Positions 1 through 19,399 of a stretch of DNA of 64,000 nucleotides are shown in pieces. This DNA is from Sceloporus undulatus (lineage: Eukaryota; Chordata; Lepidosauria; Squamata; Phrynosomatidae), in NCBI RefSeq assembly GCF_019175285.1, contig NC_056524.1, positions 97,299,505 through 97,363,504 on the forward strand. The letters are read 5' to 3'. Below the pieces are notes generated by a model. That model saw only the letters and a program-made list of their open reading frames with translations. It was not told the origin of the DNA and made no database searches. How positions within the stretch are numbered: the stretch's first letter is position 1; each line of letters begins with the position of its first letter. Made by a program: the position numbers and the translations under genes.

Positions 1-222
1 TGGTGGAGTTGTTTAAGCAATGGATTAGGACTAGGAAATCTTTGCTCAGCCATGGCAAGCAACTGGGTGACTTTGGGCAAGTCATACAAAACAATTTCAA
101 AGGAAGGCAAAGACAAACCCATTCCAAAAATATCTTGCCAAGAAAACCCTGTGATAGGATCACCTTACAGTTGCCAAAAGTTGGAAACAACTTGAAGGCA
201 CACAGTAACAAATACTTGCATC
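1..222 (+). repeat. tRNA-derived SINE with Bov-B-like tail, cut by window edge
   Basis: The body motif GGTGACTTTGGGCAAGTCA and the tail GAAACAACTTGAAGGCACAC match the SINE family copied many times in this window. The tRNA-like head is mostly beyond the left edge. Confidence 0.8.
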
Positions 223-334
223 TGTTTAAATGGATAGCATGACATATTGTGAAGAACAGTATATTAACTTTGCAACAAGCACTTTACAAATTCCTGCTTT
301 TAAGGATTGTTGGTTGACTAGATGAATTTTAGCT

Positions 335-402
335 TGTTGTACACCACTTTGATTGCCTGGCAAAAAGCGGGATAGAAATTTAAAAATTATTATTTATTTT
401 AT
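335..402 (+). repeat. LINE-type 3' tail fragment
   Basis: Sequence reading CACTTTGATTGCC then AAGCGGGATAGAAATTTAAA, followed by A/T-rich repeats, resembles the conserved 3' end of lizard LINEs of the L2/CR1 group. It is too short to classify firmly. Confidence 0.4.
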
Positions 403-479
403 TAATTAGACACAAAAGGAGTGACAATGCACAATAAAATATTTCAACTATAATAAGCATTTTAGATACAGTGGGCACA

Positions 480-2604
480 TCATATCCATGAGGTTTTGGT
501 TCCCAGGCCCTGTGCAAATGGCAAAAACTAGGGACAGCCGCATATTATTCAAAGGTGCTGATATTCTAAGAGTGGGGGTGGATTGTGTATTGAGAGGCAT
601 TCCCTTAAGTAACTTGGACCCAAGCCATGTAGGGCTTTAAAGGTAATGACCAACACTTTGTATTGCACCTGAAAGCTGATTGGCAGCCAATGTAAAGATT
701 TTAATATTGGAGTGATATGGTCTGATCAAGATGTTCCCGTAACCAATCTGGCTGCAGCATTTTGGATCAATTGAAGCTTCCGAACTTTGTACAAGGGTAG
801 CCCCATGTAGAGCGCATTACAGAAGTCTTAAGCGAGAGGTTACCAGAGCATGTACTACTGCTTCAAGGTCCCTCTGGGCCAGGTAGGGGCGCAGTTGGCG
901 TATCAACCGAAGTTGGTACCAAGCACTCCTGGCTACCACCTCCACATGAGATGACAACTGTAGAGACGAGTCCAGGAGCTCTCTCAAACTGCAAACTTCA
1001 TCTTTTAGGGGAAGCGAGACCCCGTCCAGGACTGGTTGACAAATCTTCAACCCTGGGCCACGGGCACCTATCGCAAGGACCTCTGTTTTCTCTGGATCCA
1101 ACTTGAGTTTGTTTCCCCTCATCTAGCCCATTACTGACTCAAGGCAGGCATTTAGAGGAGAGATGCCATCCTTGGTAACTGCAGCAGTCGGAGACATAGA
1201 GAAGTAGATTTGGGTGCCATCAGTATACTGATAACACCCCACCCCATGTCTCCGGATGATCTCTCCCAGCAGCTTCGTGTAAATGTTAAACAGCATGGGA
1301 GACAGAATGGTACCCTGAGGGACGCCAGATGTCATCTCTCTTTTACGAGAGCAGCTGTCTCCCAGCATCACCTTCTGGAATCTGCCCGAGAGGTAGGACC
1401 TGAACCACTGCACGCAGTGCCCCCGATACCTAACTCCCTCAGGAATTCCAGAAGGATACCATGGTCTATGGTATCGAAAGCCATTCAGATGTCCAAGAAC
1501 AGCAACAAGGTCACACTTCCCCTGTCGATGCCCAGACGGAGATCATCGACCAAGGCGACTATGGCAGTCTCAACTCCATATCCTGTTCTGAAGCCAGTTT
1601 GAGATGGGTCTAGATAATTGGCTTCATCCAAGACAGCCTGGAATTGGAAGGCAACTGCCCTCTCGATCACCTTGGCCAAGAATGGTAGTAACGAGACTGG
1701 TCTATAATTATTTCTTATCAGGGGATCTAGGGAGGGTTTTTTCAAGAGTAGTTTAACCACTGCTTGTTTAAGCTTGGATGGAAATTTCCCCTCGCTAAGG
1801 GATGTGTTAATTATAGATTTAAGTAAAGTTGTTACTGCATCCCCTCCTTGAGTGGTCAGCCAAGATGGGCAGGGATTGAGGGGGCACGTTGCCCTCCTTA
1901 CACTTCCAAGAAGCTTGTCCATTTCATCAGTATTTACAAGCTCGAATTGATCCAGTCTAACATAGTACAGGGACTCCATGGACACCTCTTATAGTTTCTG
2001 TTATAACACCAGCATCAAGATCAGCCCTTATCTGAGAGATTTTATCAGCAAAGAAGTCATTAAATAGGTCACAGCAGGCTTTAGTTGGTTCTAAAAGAGG
2101 TTTCAGGGTGGGAGATCACTGGGTTAACTCTTTAACCCCCCTGAACAGCTCTGCTGGACGAGGTTCTGCTGATGCAATACAAGCAGCATAGAACGAGTTC
2201 TTTGCTGTGTCGATTGCCACTCCATAGGAATCAAGAAGAGTCTTATGGTGTGTCTTCTCAGATAAGCAGTGATGTTTCCGCCAGTGGCGCTCTAGTCGTT
2301 GCACGGCTCACTTCATTTTCCAGAGATCTTGGGTGTACCATGGTTTTTTATTAGAAACGGGCCAGAAAGGACACTCGGGAGTGATAATGTCTATAGCCCT
2401 AGTAAGGTCGTTATTCCAGGTATCAACCAAGGCTTCAACAGAATTGTCGTCGTTCCCAACCATAAAACCCTCTAGGGCTTCTTGAAACCTTTTGGGTTCC
2501 ATCAGCTTTTGAGGGTGGACCATTCTAATAGGTCCTCCACCCCTGAGGGGGATCTGAGTCCCACCTTGACCAAAAAATGGTCTGTCCATGACTGCTAAGT
2601 GCAT
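480..2604 (-). mobile_element. L2-like LINE, 5'-truncated, reverse-transcriptase region
   Basis: Minus-strand reading frames show non-LTR reverse-transcriptase blocks in order: KKPWYTQDLWK (about 2310), NNYRPVSLLPFLAKVIERAV and DPSQTGFRTGYGVETAIVA (about 1600-1750), SGVPQGTILSPMLFNIY (about 1280-1330) and QLRLIRQLRPYL (about 880). The sequence between 540 and 800 reads as the C-terminal end. The catalytic YADD box reads YTDG, and frames are interrupted at several places, so it is dead. No endonuclease domain is seen. L2-like is the best clade guess from these motifs; another CR1-group clade is possible. Confidence 0.85.
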
Positions 2605-3170
2605 GTAGGAAATGGCCTAATTAACGATGATGTTTAAAGGCAGTTTAACATTTGTTTTTATCATTTTGAAGGAAAGGCAGCCAATTGGTGAGGACAGGTG
2701 ATGAAACAGTAAACATGAGTTACTCTTTTCCTTTCCACCCTCTTTTTCACAAAGACTAGAAAAGAACAGATCACTGAACTCAGGCCTAGCTTCTCTAGAT
2801 ACAATCTTTTAGAAGGCAAAGTACCAACACATGTACTGTACTGAATAACCTGAACCAATGGGTAAGGAGAGTGGAGATGGACAGATAAATAGCCAGATGG
2901 GCTATTTCTTTCTTCTGTCTTGTTTGTTTCCAAGCAACTAGTGGACAATGGCTTTTCCTCCTCCAAAAACCAGTGTAGTTCTCACTTTCCTTTATCTAGA
3001 GAGAAGTTACACATTTTGGTCTTTACTGTACTGGCTACCATGTGCATAGAAAACAGCACTAGAGCCTTCTAAGTATGTGATTTTTTTCCTCCTGCACTAT
3101 CCCTTCATTGATTTTCTGAAACAATATATTTTCTTTTTTACCCAATTACCAGTTTTCAGAATTATTATTG
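2605..3170. other. Non-coding, nothing recognised
   Basis: A+T-rich sequence between an L2-like LINE and an RTE fragment. Short open frames here have no recognisable motif. Confidence 0.5.
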
Positions 3171-3363
3171 TTTCCTGGTGTCAAGTCAACTTCAACTTAT
3201 GGCAACTCTATGAATGAGAGCCCTCCAAGTCACCCTGTCTTCAACAGCCCTGCTCAGGTCTTGCAGACTCAGGACCATGGGGTTGCCTTGACTGAGTCTA
3301 TCCATCTGGAATTGGGCTTCCTCTTTTCCTAGTGCCTTCTATTGTACCAGGCATTATTGACTC
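3171..3363 (-). mobile_element. RTE (Bov-B-like) LINE 3' fragment
   Basis: Contains CAACTTATGGCAACTCTATG, CCTGCTCAGGTCTTGCAGAC and GAGTCTATCCATCTGG, the antisense form of the 3' part of Bov-B-like RTE elements, also present at 16613, 28214 and 57080. Confidence 0.65.
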
Positions 3364-4215
3364 AGGGCTATGCAGACATCATGGATAGTCATGCCTCTGG
3401 GGGCGGAGCCGGGGCATATGTCATATGGACACTACACCCCAATTCTGCCCCCAACCCAGTCTTTCCACCAGTGTGCAAAAACCCTTAGTTGCTTCCAATA
3501 CAGCCTGAAAGGGCAAGAGAAACAGCTCAAGCAAATAGAAATGGGCGTTGTAACAGTTGCCCCCCCAAAAAATAAATCTAAAAGAATTATCTAGACTACA
3601 TGAGTTCTCTCCATAAGCCAGAGCAGCTTGCAAGGAGACAAAAAAAAATGTGATTTAAAATATCTTAAGTAGAAAGATCCCAGTCCTTAAACCTTCACAA
3701 TAAATCAGAATGACCCTAAAACAGCATTGTGGCTAGTCAAGAGCACAGCAAGTGACAACACAGCTTTTATGTAAATATTTTCCAAAAGTAAATTCATATG
3801 AAGGTGGTAATGTGCACATAGGAAGCGGAACTGCCATAGCTATTCAAAGCTTTGGAAAGAGTGTTTTGCATTGCAGGATAGAATATGGAAGTACCCCAGT
3901 TAAAATATGTGCAACATTATGTGCATTCCAGATGGCCATGGAGTTAACCGTTTCTATGTTAATCAAAATATGGCTTTGGAATGCATTTTAGTGGTAAATC
4001 ACATGCCACGGTTTTCAGAAATGGAGCAGAACTAAACTGAGAACAATAACTATAGCAAGCAAGCAAACAAACAAACAAACAAACAAACAAATGTTACGTT
4101 ACTTGTGCAAATAGGTTAATGTTAACAATTTGCAAGGAGATATTATGATTCTTGTTGTACAGCCAAATATTTTAGGAGGGATAAAAAAAAACATAGTCAT
4201 GCAAACCATGGCATC
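3364..4215. other. Downstream flank of RGN, non-coding
   Basis: No gene seen. It contains a (CAAA)n microsatellite at 4056-4091 and otherwise unremarkable A+T-rich sequence. Confidence 0.5.
4056..4091. repeat. (CAAA)n microsatellite
   Basis: About nine tandem units of a CAAA/CAAG tetranucleotide. Confidence 0.95.
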
Positions 4216-4229
4216 CATGTGCTTCAAAC

Positions 4230-4250
4230 TTTATTAGGAAAGAATTTATT
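4230..4250 (-). promoter_or_regulatory. RGN: RGN polyadenylation signals (two AATAAA)
   Basis: Two AATAAA hexamers on the minus strand, at 4250-4245 and 4235-4230, lie about 210-230 nt after the RGN stop. The 3' UTR would be roughly 4459 to 4215. The cleavage site itself is inferred. Confidence 0.6.
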
Positions 4251-4459
4251 TTAGTAAAAGAGGAGGCAAAGTCTGTTTTTCAGTTAACAACAGTGAGAGG
4301 CCAATGGTGGAATACAAATCTGATTTAAATGTTTGGGGATTAACTCTTTTTGTTGACCACCTTTCTGTATTATCCTTTAAAGAAGGGATAAGTTTCCAAC
4401 CATGCAAATCTTTGGTTCATCTCTTTTCTGGTCTTGATATACGTCTTCAAGAGTAATCT

Positions 4460-12929
<8,470 letters not shown>

Positions 12930-13002
12930 TACCTTTGAGAAGAGGAAAACCTGTTAAAGAACGCAGACAGTAGGACTAAAAGGAAACCATGCTGTACCAA
13001 GA

Positions 13003-13100
13003 CAGACAGCGTGTTTTATTGGTTTGAGCACTGGACTAGGACCAGAGTTTAAATTCCACTCATGGCCACTGAAACTTTGTTCATTTCAGCAGTAAAAATT
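13003..13100 (+). repeat. SINE head fragment
   Basis: ATTGGTTTGAGCACTGGACTAGGACCAG followed by a diverged B-box region (TTTAAATTCCACTCATGGCC) matches the tRNA-like 5' half of the local SINE family. The tail is missing. Confidence 0.6.
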
Positions 13101-13269
13101 TGGGTGGTTTGGGCAACCTTTTACTGCTGCTATTGTTGAACACCTGAGACTGAAAACCTTAGGGATCTTTTGCAAATTATTCAGAGAGCTTTCAGTAAAT
13201 CCAGGCCTAACGTCTGCCCTGCTCTTCAATATACCACACTCGCTGTCCTAAACATACTTACTTAGAAAG

Positions 13270-13436
13270 CATCTGCACTGTAGAAGTTACACACTTTGAC
13301 ACAACTGTAAATGCTGTCACTCCATCCTATGGAATTTGTGAGTGTTGGTGCCTCCCAAAACCACAAATTCCACGATTTGGTAGGATGGAGCTAAGGCAGT
13401 TAAAGTGGTGTCAAACTGCATTATTTCTATACTATA
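13270..13436. mobile_element. Foldback non-autonomous DNA transposon (family B)
   Basis: Arms ATCTGCACTGTAGAAG and AAAGTGGTGTCAAACTGCATT flank two inverted inner blocks (TCCATCCTATGGAATTTGTG and its reverse at 13360-13390). Confidence 0.75.
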
Positions 13437-13439
13437 CAT

Positions 13440-14940
13440 GTGCCCCAAGTCTTACAGATTTCAGGGGCATAATGTGCAAGAAATGAATTTAAGTCAGTGG
13501 AAAAAGATTGATAGCTATTTCAAAAGTGACAAAAACAAAACTGATACACAGTTACAACCTCGGATAAAATTTGCAAAATACTGTATGCAAAAGACAACAT
13601 AAACCGAAAGAAATATAATGTAGACTGCTAGGCTTTGGTCATTTTGGTGGACCTCGATTTACAGGTTCCACAATACTGTGGAATAATATTCTTCTCTCTG
13701 AAAGCCTGTTCACACTACACAATTAAAGTACTATGATTTCACATTTACTGTCATGGCAGCACACTCTGGAATTGTGGTATTGGCAGTCCTGAAACCAATC
13801 CAATGAGGACTGAGCATGCTCAGTGATCAACAGGTGTCAAAGCAAGTTGCATGCCAGTTGGACAAGTGTAGGGATATCACTGCAATATTGTTACAAGTTC
13901 CATTTGTAGCCACTAATGCCTAAACACAGAACAAACTGCAATTCATGCATTTCACAGCACAGCAACAGAAACAACATCCCACTTGTTTGCAGCACCCTAT
14001 GAGCTCAGCTGCGCAATTCAGTTAAAGCTCATAACTTTTAAATCCTGCTTAGTTCAAGGAGAGAGTTACACTGAAATTAACCAGATTTAATTGTGCATAA
14101 TTTTGGCTGGATGATTCCTCAGTCAAGATTTTAGTTCAACCAGAGCTTCACAACCTTAGAATAAAATGATTATTTACATGAAAACTGTCTATTCAAAGCA
14201 TCAGTACTTTCAAGGTGGGAGGGGAAAACATAGTTAATAAAGCATTCTTACAGAGTCTAGAGTCCTCTGACTAAACAGAATCAGATGTTCTGGGATGGGT
14301 AACCCTTTTCTCAAATCAGCTTAATAGAATTCCAGTCCAATAAAGCAAACGTGTCTGAAGAAATCTCTTTGCTTTTTGCTTCCTTGGTGTTAGAGATCCA
14401 CATATCCAAAATGCTTTGAAACATATATATAGCAGTTGGTATTGCTAATATTTAATGCCAGCTATTATCTTCATAGTCAAACATTACCAAGGTCCTGCTG
14501 AATAGGATGGTTTTTCTGTGCGCTCAAGCTAACAAAGTAGGGCAAACTTCACAAATCCTTTCAGTGGAACTTCACAAACATCACAAAGCCTTGTTCCAAG
14601 AATGGGGGAGGTGGGCAGAGGAACACAAGACGCTGTGATATTGGCTGGGTGCCATAGTTTTGCACAAGATACACAAAATATTTTGATTTTAAAGTAAAAT
14701 CAATGAGAACTGCACAATTATAAGCAAGAAATTTCCATGTGAATCCATCTCGTACAAATGTATTTAGTTAGATTGAAAATTTTACTGGTGGATAATTTGA
14801 AGGCACAGTAAAAAAGTAAACATTGAAACAGAATTGTTAAAACAAGGTGTATCTAACTTCTTTGACAGGGATGTGATTAATATGCAGGCTGTCAAACTGG
14901 ATTGATCTTTCCAGTGCTCTATACACAAATACACTTAACT
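13440..14940. other. Intergenic, nothing recognised
   Basis: Moderately A+T-rich single-copy-looking DNA between RGN and JADE3. No exon, RNA gene or clear repeat is seen. Confidence 0.4.
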
Positions 14941-14955
14941 GGATGTAAATTAACA

Positions 14956-15058
14956 ATTTATACTTTTTCAGCTTTAGAGGATCTTGTAGCACCTTTGAAA
15001 CTAAATGAAAGAAAAAAGTTGGCAGCATGAAGTAGACTTCAGTCTACTTCCTCAGATG
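14956..15058 (+). repeat. Unclassified dispersed repeat
   Basis: AACAATTTATACTTTTTCAG then GATCTTGTAGCACCTTTG and AAAGTTGGCAGCATGAAGTA. The core shares GAAAGAA-AAGTTGG with the inverted pair at 7209-7385. Confidence 0.5.
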
Positions 15059-15064
15059 CTTTTG

Positions 15065-15166
15065 GATGCTTAAGAAACTTGCCAAAAAATCCTGTCTAAG
15101 ATTTGCCTTAGGGTTACCATAAATCAAAAACGACTTGGAGGCACACAACAACAACAGCAACAAATC
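15065..15166 (+). repeat. SINE 3' half with (CAA)n tail
   Basis: GCCTTAGGGTTACCATAAAT then AACGACTTGGAGGCACACAA and CAACAACAGCAAC form the Bov-B-like tail. It abuts the repeat at 14956-15058. Confidence 0.75.
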
Positions 15167-15683
15167 AAGTTAAATGTAGCAGGACTTACACAAAAAAACT
15201 GGGTGTAGTTATGCAGAGGGACTGCAAAATGGGAGCACTGAACACCTAAATATAAAAATCCCCATACCCCCTTGAAATTTCTAGAATTGTAGAGGGTGGG
15301 GACACTGAACATTGTTCACAAGTAGAAGTATAATACTGAATTTGCATTATTGTACTGTATTCTCATTCCCTTAGTAACTTGGCCTGCCTTTGTTCTGTGG
15401 ATGCATGAACTGAAGTTGTAAGGGGCAAGAGGCAGCTTTCCTACTGAGTTCTACCCATTTCTGAGTAAAGCACTTGTTTCAATATTGTCATAATTTTATG
15501 ATGTTTTAATATTGTTATGAGAGGACTCTAGCTGAACAGGAAATAGGAGCTCTAGGGTCTCATTCCCTCCCCCCCACACACACACACCTGTGATTCCAGA
15601 TAACATTAAATCTTAAGTATCAAATCATACTTCCAATGTGGATTAAGGACACAGTTCACCAAGTCCACAGAGACAATTAATAT

Positions 15684-15893
15684 ATCCACACTGCAGAAAT
15701 AAAGCAATTTGACACCACTTTAACAGCCTTGATTCTTATCCTACAGAATCCTGGGATGTGTAGTTTAGTGAGGCACCAGAGCTCTCTGACAGACCAGGCT
15801 GAACACCTCAACAACCTACAAATCCCAGGATTCTACAGGATGAAGCCATGACAATTAAAATGGTGTCAAACTGCTTTATACCTGCAGTGTAGA
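15684..15893. mobile_element. Foldback non-autonomous DNA transposon (family B), near complete
   Basis: Inverted arms TATCCACACTGCAGAAATAA and ATACCTGCAGTGTAGAAGAT. The inner palindrome runs from GAATCCTGGGATGTGTAGTT to AACCTACAAATCCCAGGATT. Confidence 0.8.
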
Positions 15894-15917
15894 AGATGAG
15901 AAGGTTGCATACTGTGG

Positions 15918-16600
15918 ACTATACAACCATGTCAAGCCAGTGTCCGGGAAAGCAGCCAAAGGGCTGATAAAGCAGCTAGTTATCAAACAAACAACCCCCT
16001 CCCAGCACAGCAAAGTCAATGTAAGCTACACAGTCCTGGAGAGTTGCAGTAGCTTTGCCAAAAGGGTTTACCAGAAGAATTGTCAGACGGTCCGAGGTTC
16101 AGGGTAACAGATAGGCAGGTAGATAAAGCAGTCCAAGGTCAAGTTTCCGGGTAGTCAAGACAAGAAGCCAAGGAGCCAGAGACAGAGTCTTTCCTCTAAA
16201 AGAGTCAGATATCCACTGGCAAAGAACCACACATGCTCCAGGTGCTTAAGAAGGCAAGGAGCTGGCCTTCAGCTGTGCCTGATTACGAAGACGCTTCTGA
16301 TAAAGTCTCCGAGATCTTCGAAGGCCCTCTCTTTCTGCTCGACGCTCATTGAAGGTAGGCACGCTGCCCAGATCCTCCTCCATGTCCACAGCCTCGGCAC
16401 CAGGCAAACTTGACTGCTGAACCTCTGGAGGGGCCATAGACTCTGCTCCAGCAGAACTAGGGCCAGCCTCTGGCTCCTCCATTACAGGTTCAAGCCCCTG
16501 GGGCTCTGGCTCCTCCATTATAGGTTCAGATCCCAGAGGCTCTAGCTCATCCTCTGAGTCCTCCAAGCCATCTTCCAGGCTGGGCATGACAGCCAGGTTA
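15918..16600 (-). mobile_element. Possible LTR-type retroelement fossil fragment
   Basis: A G+C-richer block unlike its surroundings. The minus strand carries an acidic, repetitive coding-like stretch (SEPIMEEPEPQ and LEPVMEEPEAGPSS) followed by an arginine-rich segment (EGLRRSRRLYQKRLR), then non-coding sequence rich in CTTGAC/CTTGG motifs. The pattern of a coding tail followed by terminal-repeat-like sequence resembles lizard Gypsy-type fossils, but I see no defining domain or paired ends. Classification is a guess; it is broken. Confidence 0.3.
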
Positions 16601-16612
16601 GTATGATTTGCT

Positions 16613-17486
16613 GTTACTGCTGTTACCAGCCCTTGAGTCAATCTTGATTCATGGTGACCCTGTGGATGAGAACTCCCTGTCCTTCACTGTTCTGCTCAGA
16701 TCCTGTAAATTCATACCTGTGGTCTCCATAATAGAGTCTATTCATCTAGCATGTGATCTTCCTATCCTACATTTTTCAATCTTTGCAAGTATTGTTGTCT
16801 TTTCTAATGAGTTGTGCCTTCTTGTGTTGTAACCAAAGTATGACAACCTCAACTTTATCATCTTGGCTTCCAGGGAGAGTTCAGCCTTGATCTAACCAAG
16901 GCCTTATTTGGTTTGGTTGTCTTTTTGGTTGTCCATGGTAGCCTCAGCACTCTTCTCCAGCACCACATCTCAAATAAGCTGATTTTCTTCTTACTGGCTT
17001 TCTTCACTGACTGGTTTTTGCATCCATCCATACCAATGGGAAATACAGTGCACCCGCGTTATATGCGGGCACACTTTACGCGGTCTTGAGCATACACGCT
17101 CAAGCCGCAGGGAGCACGCAAGGCGCAAGGGGCGGCATGTCCCATTCAATTGAATGGGTGCACGCACCCATGGCACCCTGCACGCCGCTGCACATGAGCC
17201 CCGTTGTTTCCAATGGAGCTTGAGCATTGGCAGAATTCATCTTACGTGGGGGGTCCAGAATGGATCCCCCACGTAAGGCAAGGGCCAACTGTACAGTGGC
17301 TTGGACAAATCTAAATTTCATGCTCAGTTATCTATCTTTTTAGGACCTTGTCCAGTTCTTTCATAGTTGCCCTCCCAGTTCTTAGTCTTCTTCTGATTTC
17401 TTGGCTGCAGTCTCCATTCTGATCAATGTTTGGTCCAAGATATGGGAAATCTTTTACTGTTTCAATTTCCTCATTGTCTAGAATCA
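16613..17486 (-). mobile_element. RTE (Bov-B-like) LINE 3' portion, split by a nested MITE
   Basis: Antisense RTE hallmarks: GATTCATGGTGACCCTGTGG, CTTCTCCAGCACCACATCTC and CTGCAGTCTCCATTCTGATC. The LINE runs to 17043, is interrupted by a 246-bp transposon with its TA target duplication, and resumes with CAGTGGCTTGGAC at 17294. The other copies read through this point uninterrupted. Confidence 0.75.
17046..17291. mobile_element. Tc1/mariner-like MITE nested in an RTE LINE
   Basis: Starts CAGTGCACCCGCG and ends GGGCCAACTG, with TA directly on both sides. The termini are imperfect inverted repeats (CAGT...CCC). The G+C-rich, CpG-bearing interior carries CATTCAATTGAATG at the centre. No transposase. 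Confidence 0.75.
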
Positions 17487-17490
17487 GTGG

Positions 17491-17614
17491 TTCCCAAACT
17501 TTGGTCCTCCAGGGGTTTGGGACTTCAGTTCTCAGAAGTCACAGCTGGTTTGGCCAATGGTAAGGAATTCTGGGAGCTTTAGTCCAAAACATCTGGAGGA
17601 CCAAAGTTTGGGAA
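17491..17614. mobile_element. Snap-back element with perfect 22-bp inverted ends
   Basis: The left end begins TTCCCAAACTTTGGTCC and the right end (17593-17614) is its exact reverse complement over 22 bp. The inside pairs more loosely (GGGACTTCAGTTCTCAGAAG against GAATTCTGGGAGCTTTAGTC). Remnants of the same family are at 33546, 45445 and 48895. Confidence 0.75.
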
Positions 17615-17809
17615 CAGTGGGCCCTTGGTATCCACTGGGGTTTGGTTTCAGGGGCCCCTGTGGATACTAAAATCCATGGATGCTCAAGTAATATCTAAAA
17701 TGGCAAAATCAAGGTGTGCCTTTTGGAATTTCTATTTTAAAAAAATATTTTCAAGCTGTAGCTAGTTGAATTTGTGGAAAAAGAACCTGCGGGTGCAAAA
17801 GGCTGACTG
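17615..17809. mobile_element. Tc1/mariner-like MITE, family D
   Basis: Starts CAGTGGGCCCTTGGTATCCA, ends AAAGGCTGACTG/TA, and has the inner motif ATGGCAAAATCAAGG. Other copies are at 22487, 46250, 55426 and 56902. It abuts the snap-back element at 17491-17614 without a gap. Confidence 0.75.
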
Positions 17810-17814
17810 TACCC

Positions 17815-18660
17815 CTCTTTTTCTAGGGAACGAGAGCGTCTTTGCTGAGAAAGTGGGAGTCCGTAGGAAGAAGAGGGAGAGCCCACTCCAGCTGTTTGGG
17901 CTCAAGTCAAAAGGGGCCACTTTGCATTTGTAAGACCTGAGCAGGGCTCTTGGTGTTGGGGGACTTGGAGGTCTCTCATATTCATAGAGTGGCCAGAAGT
18001 CGAAGTAGACTGGACACAGCAGTGAACAACCCCAGCAACAGCAAGCACCCTCCCACCTGCTCTACCAGTTTGTGCATCCCTTGAGGACTGCAATCCCTGC
18101 CAGAGTTGGCTTCGCAAAGGAGAATGCCTCTGCAGGAGGGAGCAAAAGCAGGCCAACCGGCTGGAAACAGAGTAACTCCAGGAGGAGGAGGGGGTCAGAA
18201 AGATGCCTGTTCTTTCTGCAGCTAAAAAGGAAAGGCAAGAGGACAGCCCCCCTCTTCCTGGACCCCGTGAAACTAGAGCAAAAGGATCACCTACCAGCTG
18301 GGCCTGGTCCCTGCTTCTCTGCTGACTTTGGGGGCAGGACCCAGGGAGGGCCTGGCCTCCTTCCCTCCTCCTCTCCCTCCCTCTGAAGCCTTGCCTTGGC
18401 TTCTCTGGACTTGTAGCAACCAGCCCCTGCTGGCCCTCCTGGAAAGGCCTCTGATGGCTTCCTTTCCCAAGCTCTGTTCCCAGGAGGCAGGCGGAGGGGG
18501 GAAGGGGCACACAGCCTCAGTCAAGGATCTGCAGTTCAGAGATGGAGATATGGATAGGAAAAGGGGCACCAGAGCCTTAATGATCTGAGATGGGGGGGGG
18601 GCAGAAGGAAGGGATATGTTGGATGTTTTCAGACTTTCTTATAAAAAGAAGGGGGGAAGG
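17815..18660. other. G+C-rich purine/pyrimidine-skewed stretch, possible promoter or untranslated exon
   Basis: Markedly G+C-richer than the flanks, with few CpGs. Open frames on both strands are long only because of composition and show no domain. On the minus strand, donor-like CAGCTG/GTAGGTGA (near 18292) and AGAGCAG/GTGGGAGG (near 18057) occur. The stretch lies about 5 kb upstream of the RGN translation start, in the right place for a non-coding first exon, but this is unproven. Confidence 0.3.
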
Positions 18661-18673
18661 AGTCATGGGGGGT

Positions 18674-18890
18674 ACATCAACACTGTAGAAATAATGCAGT
18701 TTGCATTTTAAGAGCCATAACTGCCACTTATGGAATCCTGGGGTTTGTAGTTTTCCAAGGTCTTTTGCCTTCTCTGCAAGAGAAGGCAAAAGACTGGTGC
18801 CTTACAAAACCAATGATCCCAGGAATCTTTAGGATGGCACCATGGCAGTTGCAGCACTGTCAGACCGCACTGTTTCAATGATGTGGATGC
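18674..18890. mobile_element. Foldback non-autonomous DNA transposon (family B)
   Basis: Left arm CATCAACACTGTAGAAATAA and right arm TGTTTCAATGATGTGGATG, with the internal hairpin CCTTCTCTGCAAGAGAAGG at the centre. Confidence 0.75.
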
Positions 18891-18894
18891 CCTC

Positions 18895-19230
18895 TTAAGT
18901 GGGCATGTCTTCTCATGGTGTGCTTGAGAGCATGGGGGAGAGGACTTTGATGAGCTAATGATCCACACACAAGTAAACGCATAATTCTTGCACAGCTTTA
19001 TCCCTGGTCAACGTACATAAATTTGGGTAGTCTGGGAAGATATGACCCATCATTCGGAGCAGTGCACTTGCTCACACTAGGTTATTTAAAGAGAAGCAGG
19101 GGGGAAATGGGACGGATAAATATGTTAGCTATAATCATTCTGTGTACATGTGCTCACCTTTTCCCAGAAGCCAGAGACTGCATATTTCAGGTAGTCGCAC
19201 TGCTTCATCTTTATAAGTGTATACAGACAT
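18895..19230. other. Intergenic, nothing recognised
   Basis: No repeat or exon identified. Confidence 0.4.
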
Positions 19231-19372
19231 TATATTAAATTGAAATTCTATTTTAATTGTGAGTTTTGTAAGTTTTTAATCATACTGTATTTTTAAATTG
19301 TAAGCCACTTTGAGTTCCAATTTTTGAGAAAAAGTAGGATACTACTACTACTAATAATAATAATAATAATAC
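19231..19372 (+). repeat. LINE-type 3' tail with (TAA)n
   Basis: AAATTGTAAGCCACTTTGAG then AAAAAGTAGGATACTACTAC and (TAA)n is the typical 3' terminus of a lizard LINE of the L2/CR1 group. Confidence 0.6.
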
Positions 19373-19399
19373 CTCAATTTAATGAAGTCTTTGACTAAG

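Noticed and set aside
817-1985. Several minus-strand frames as host genes
   Set aside because: They are consecutive pieces of a LINE reverse transcriptase.
18057-18300. Definite RGN 5' exon
   Set aside because: Donor-like sequences alone are too weak; reported only as a candidate finding.
17902-18510. 202-codon minus-strand frame
   Set aside because: G+C- and purine-rich composition keeps several frames open on both strands at once; no domain, and no splice or codon pattern of a real gene.
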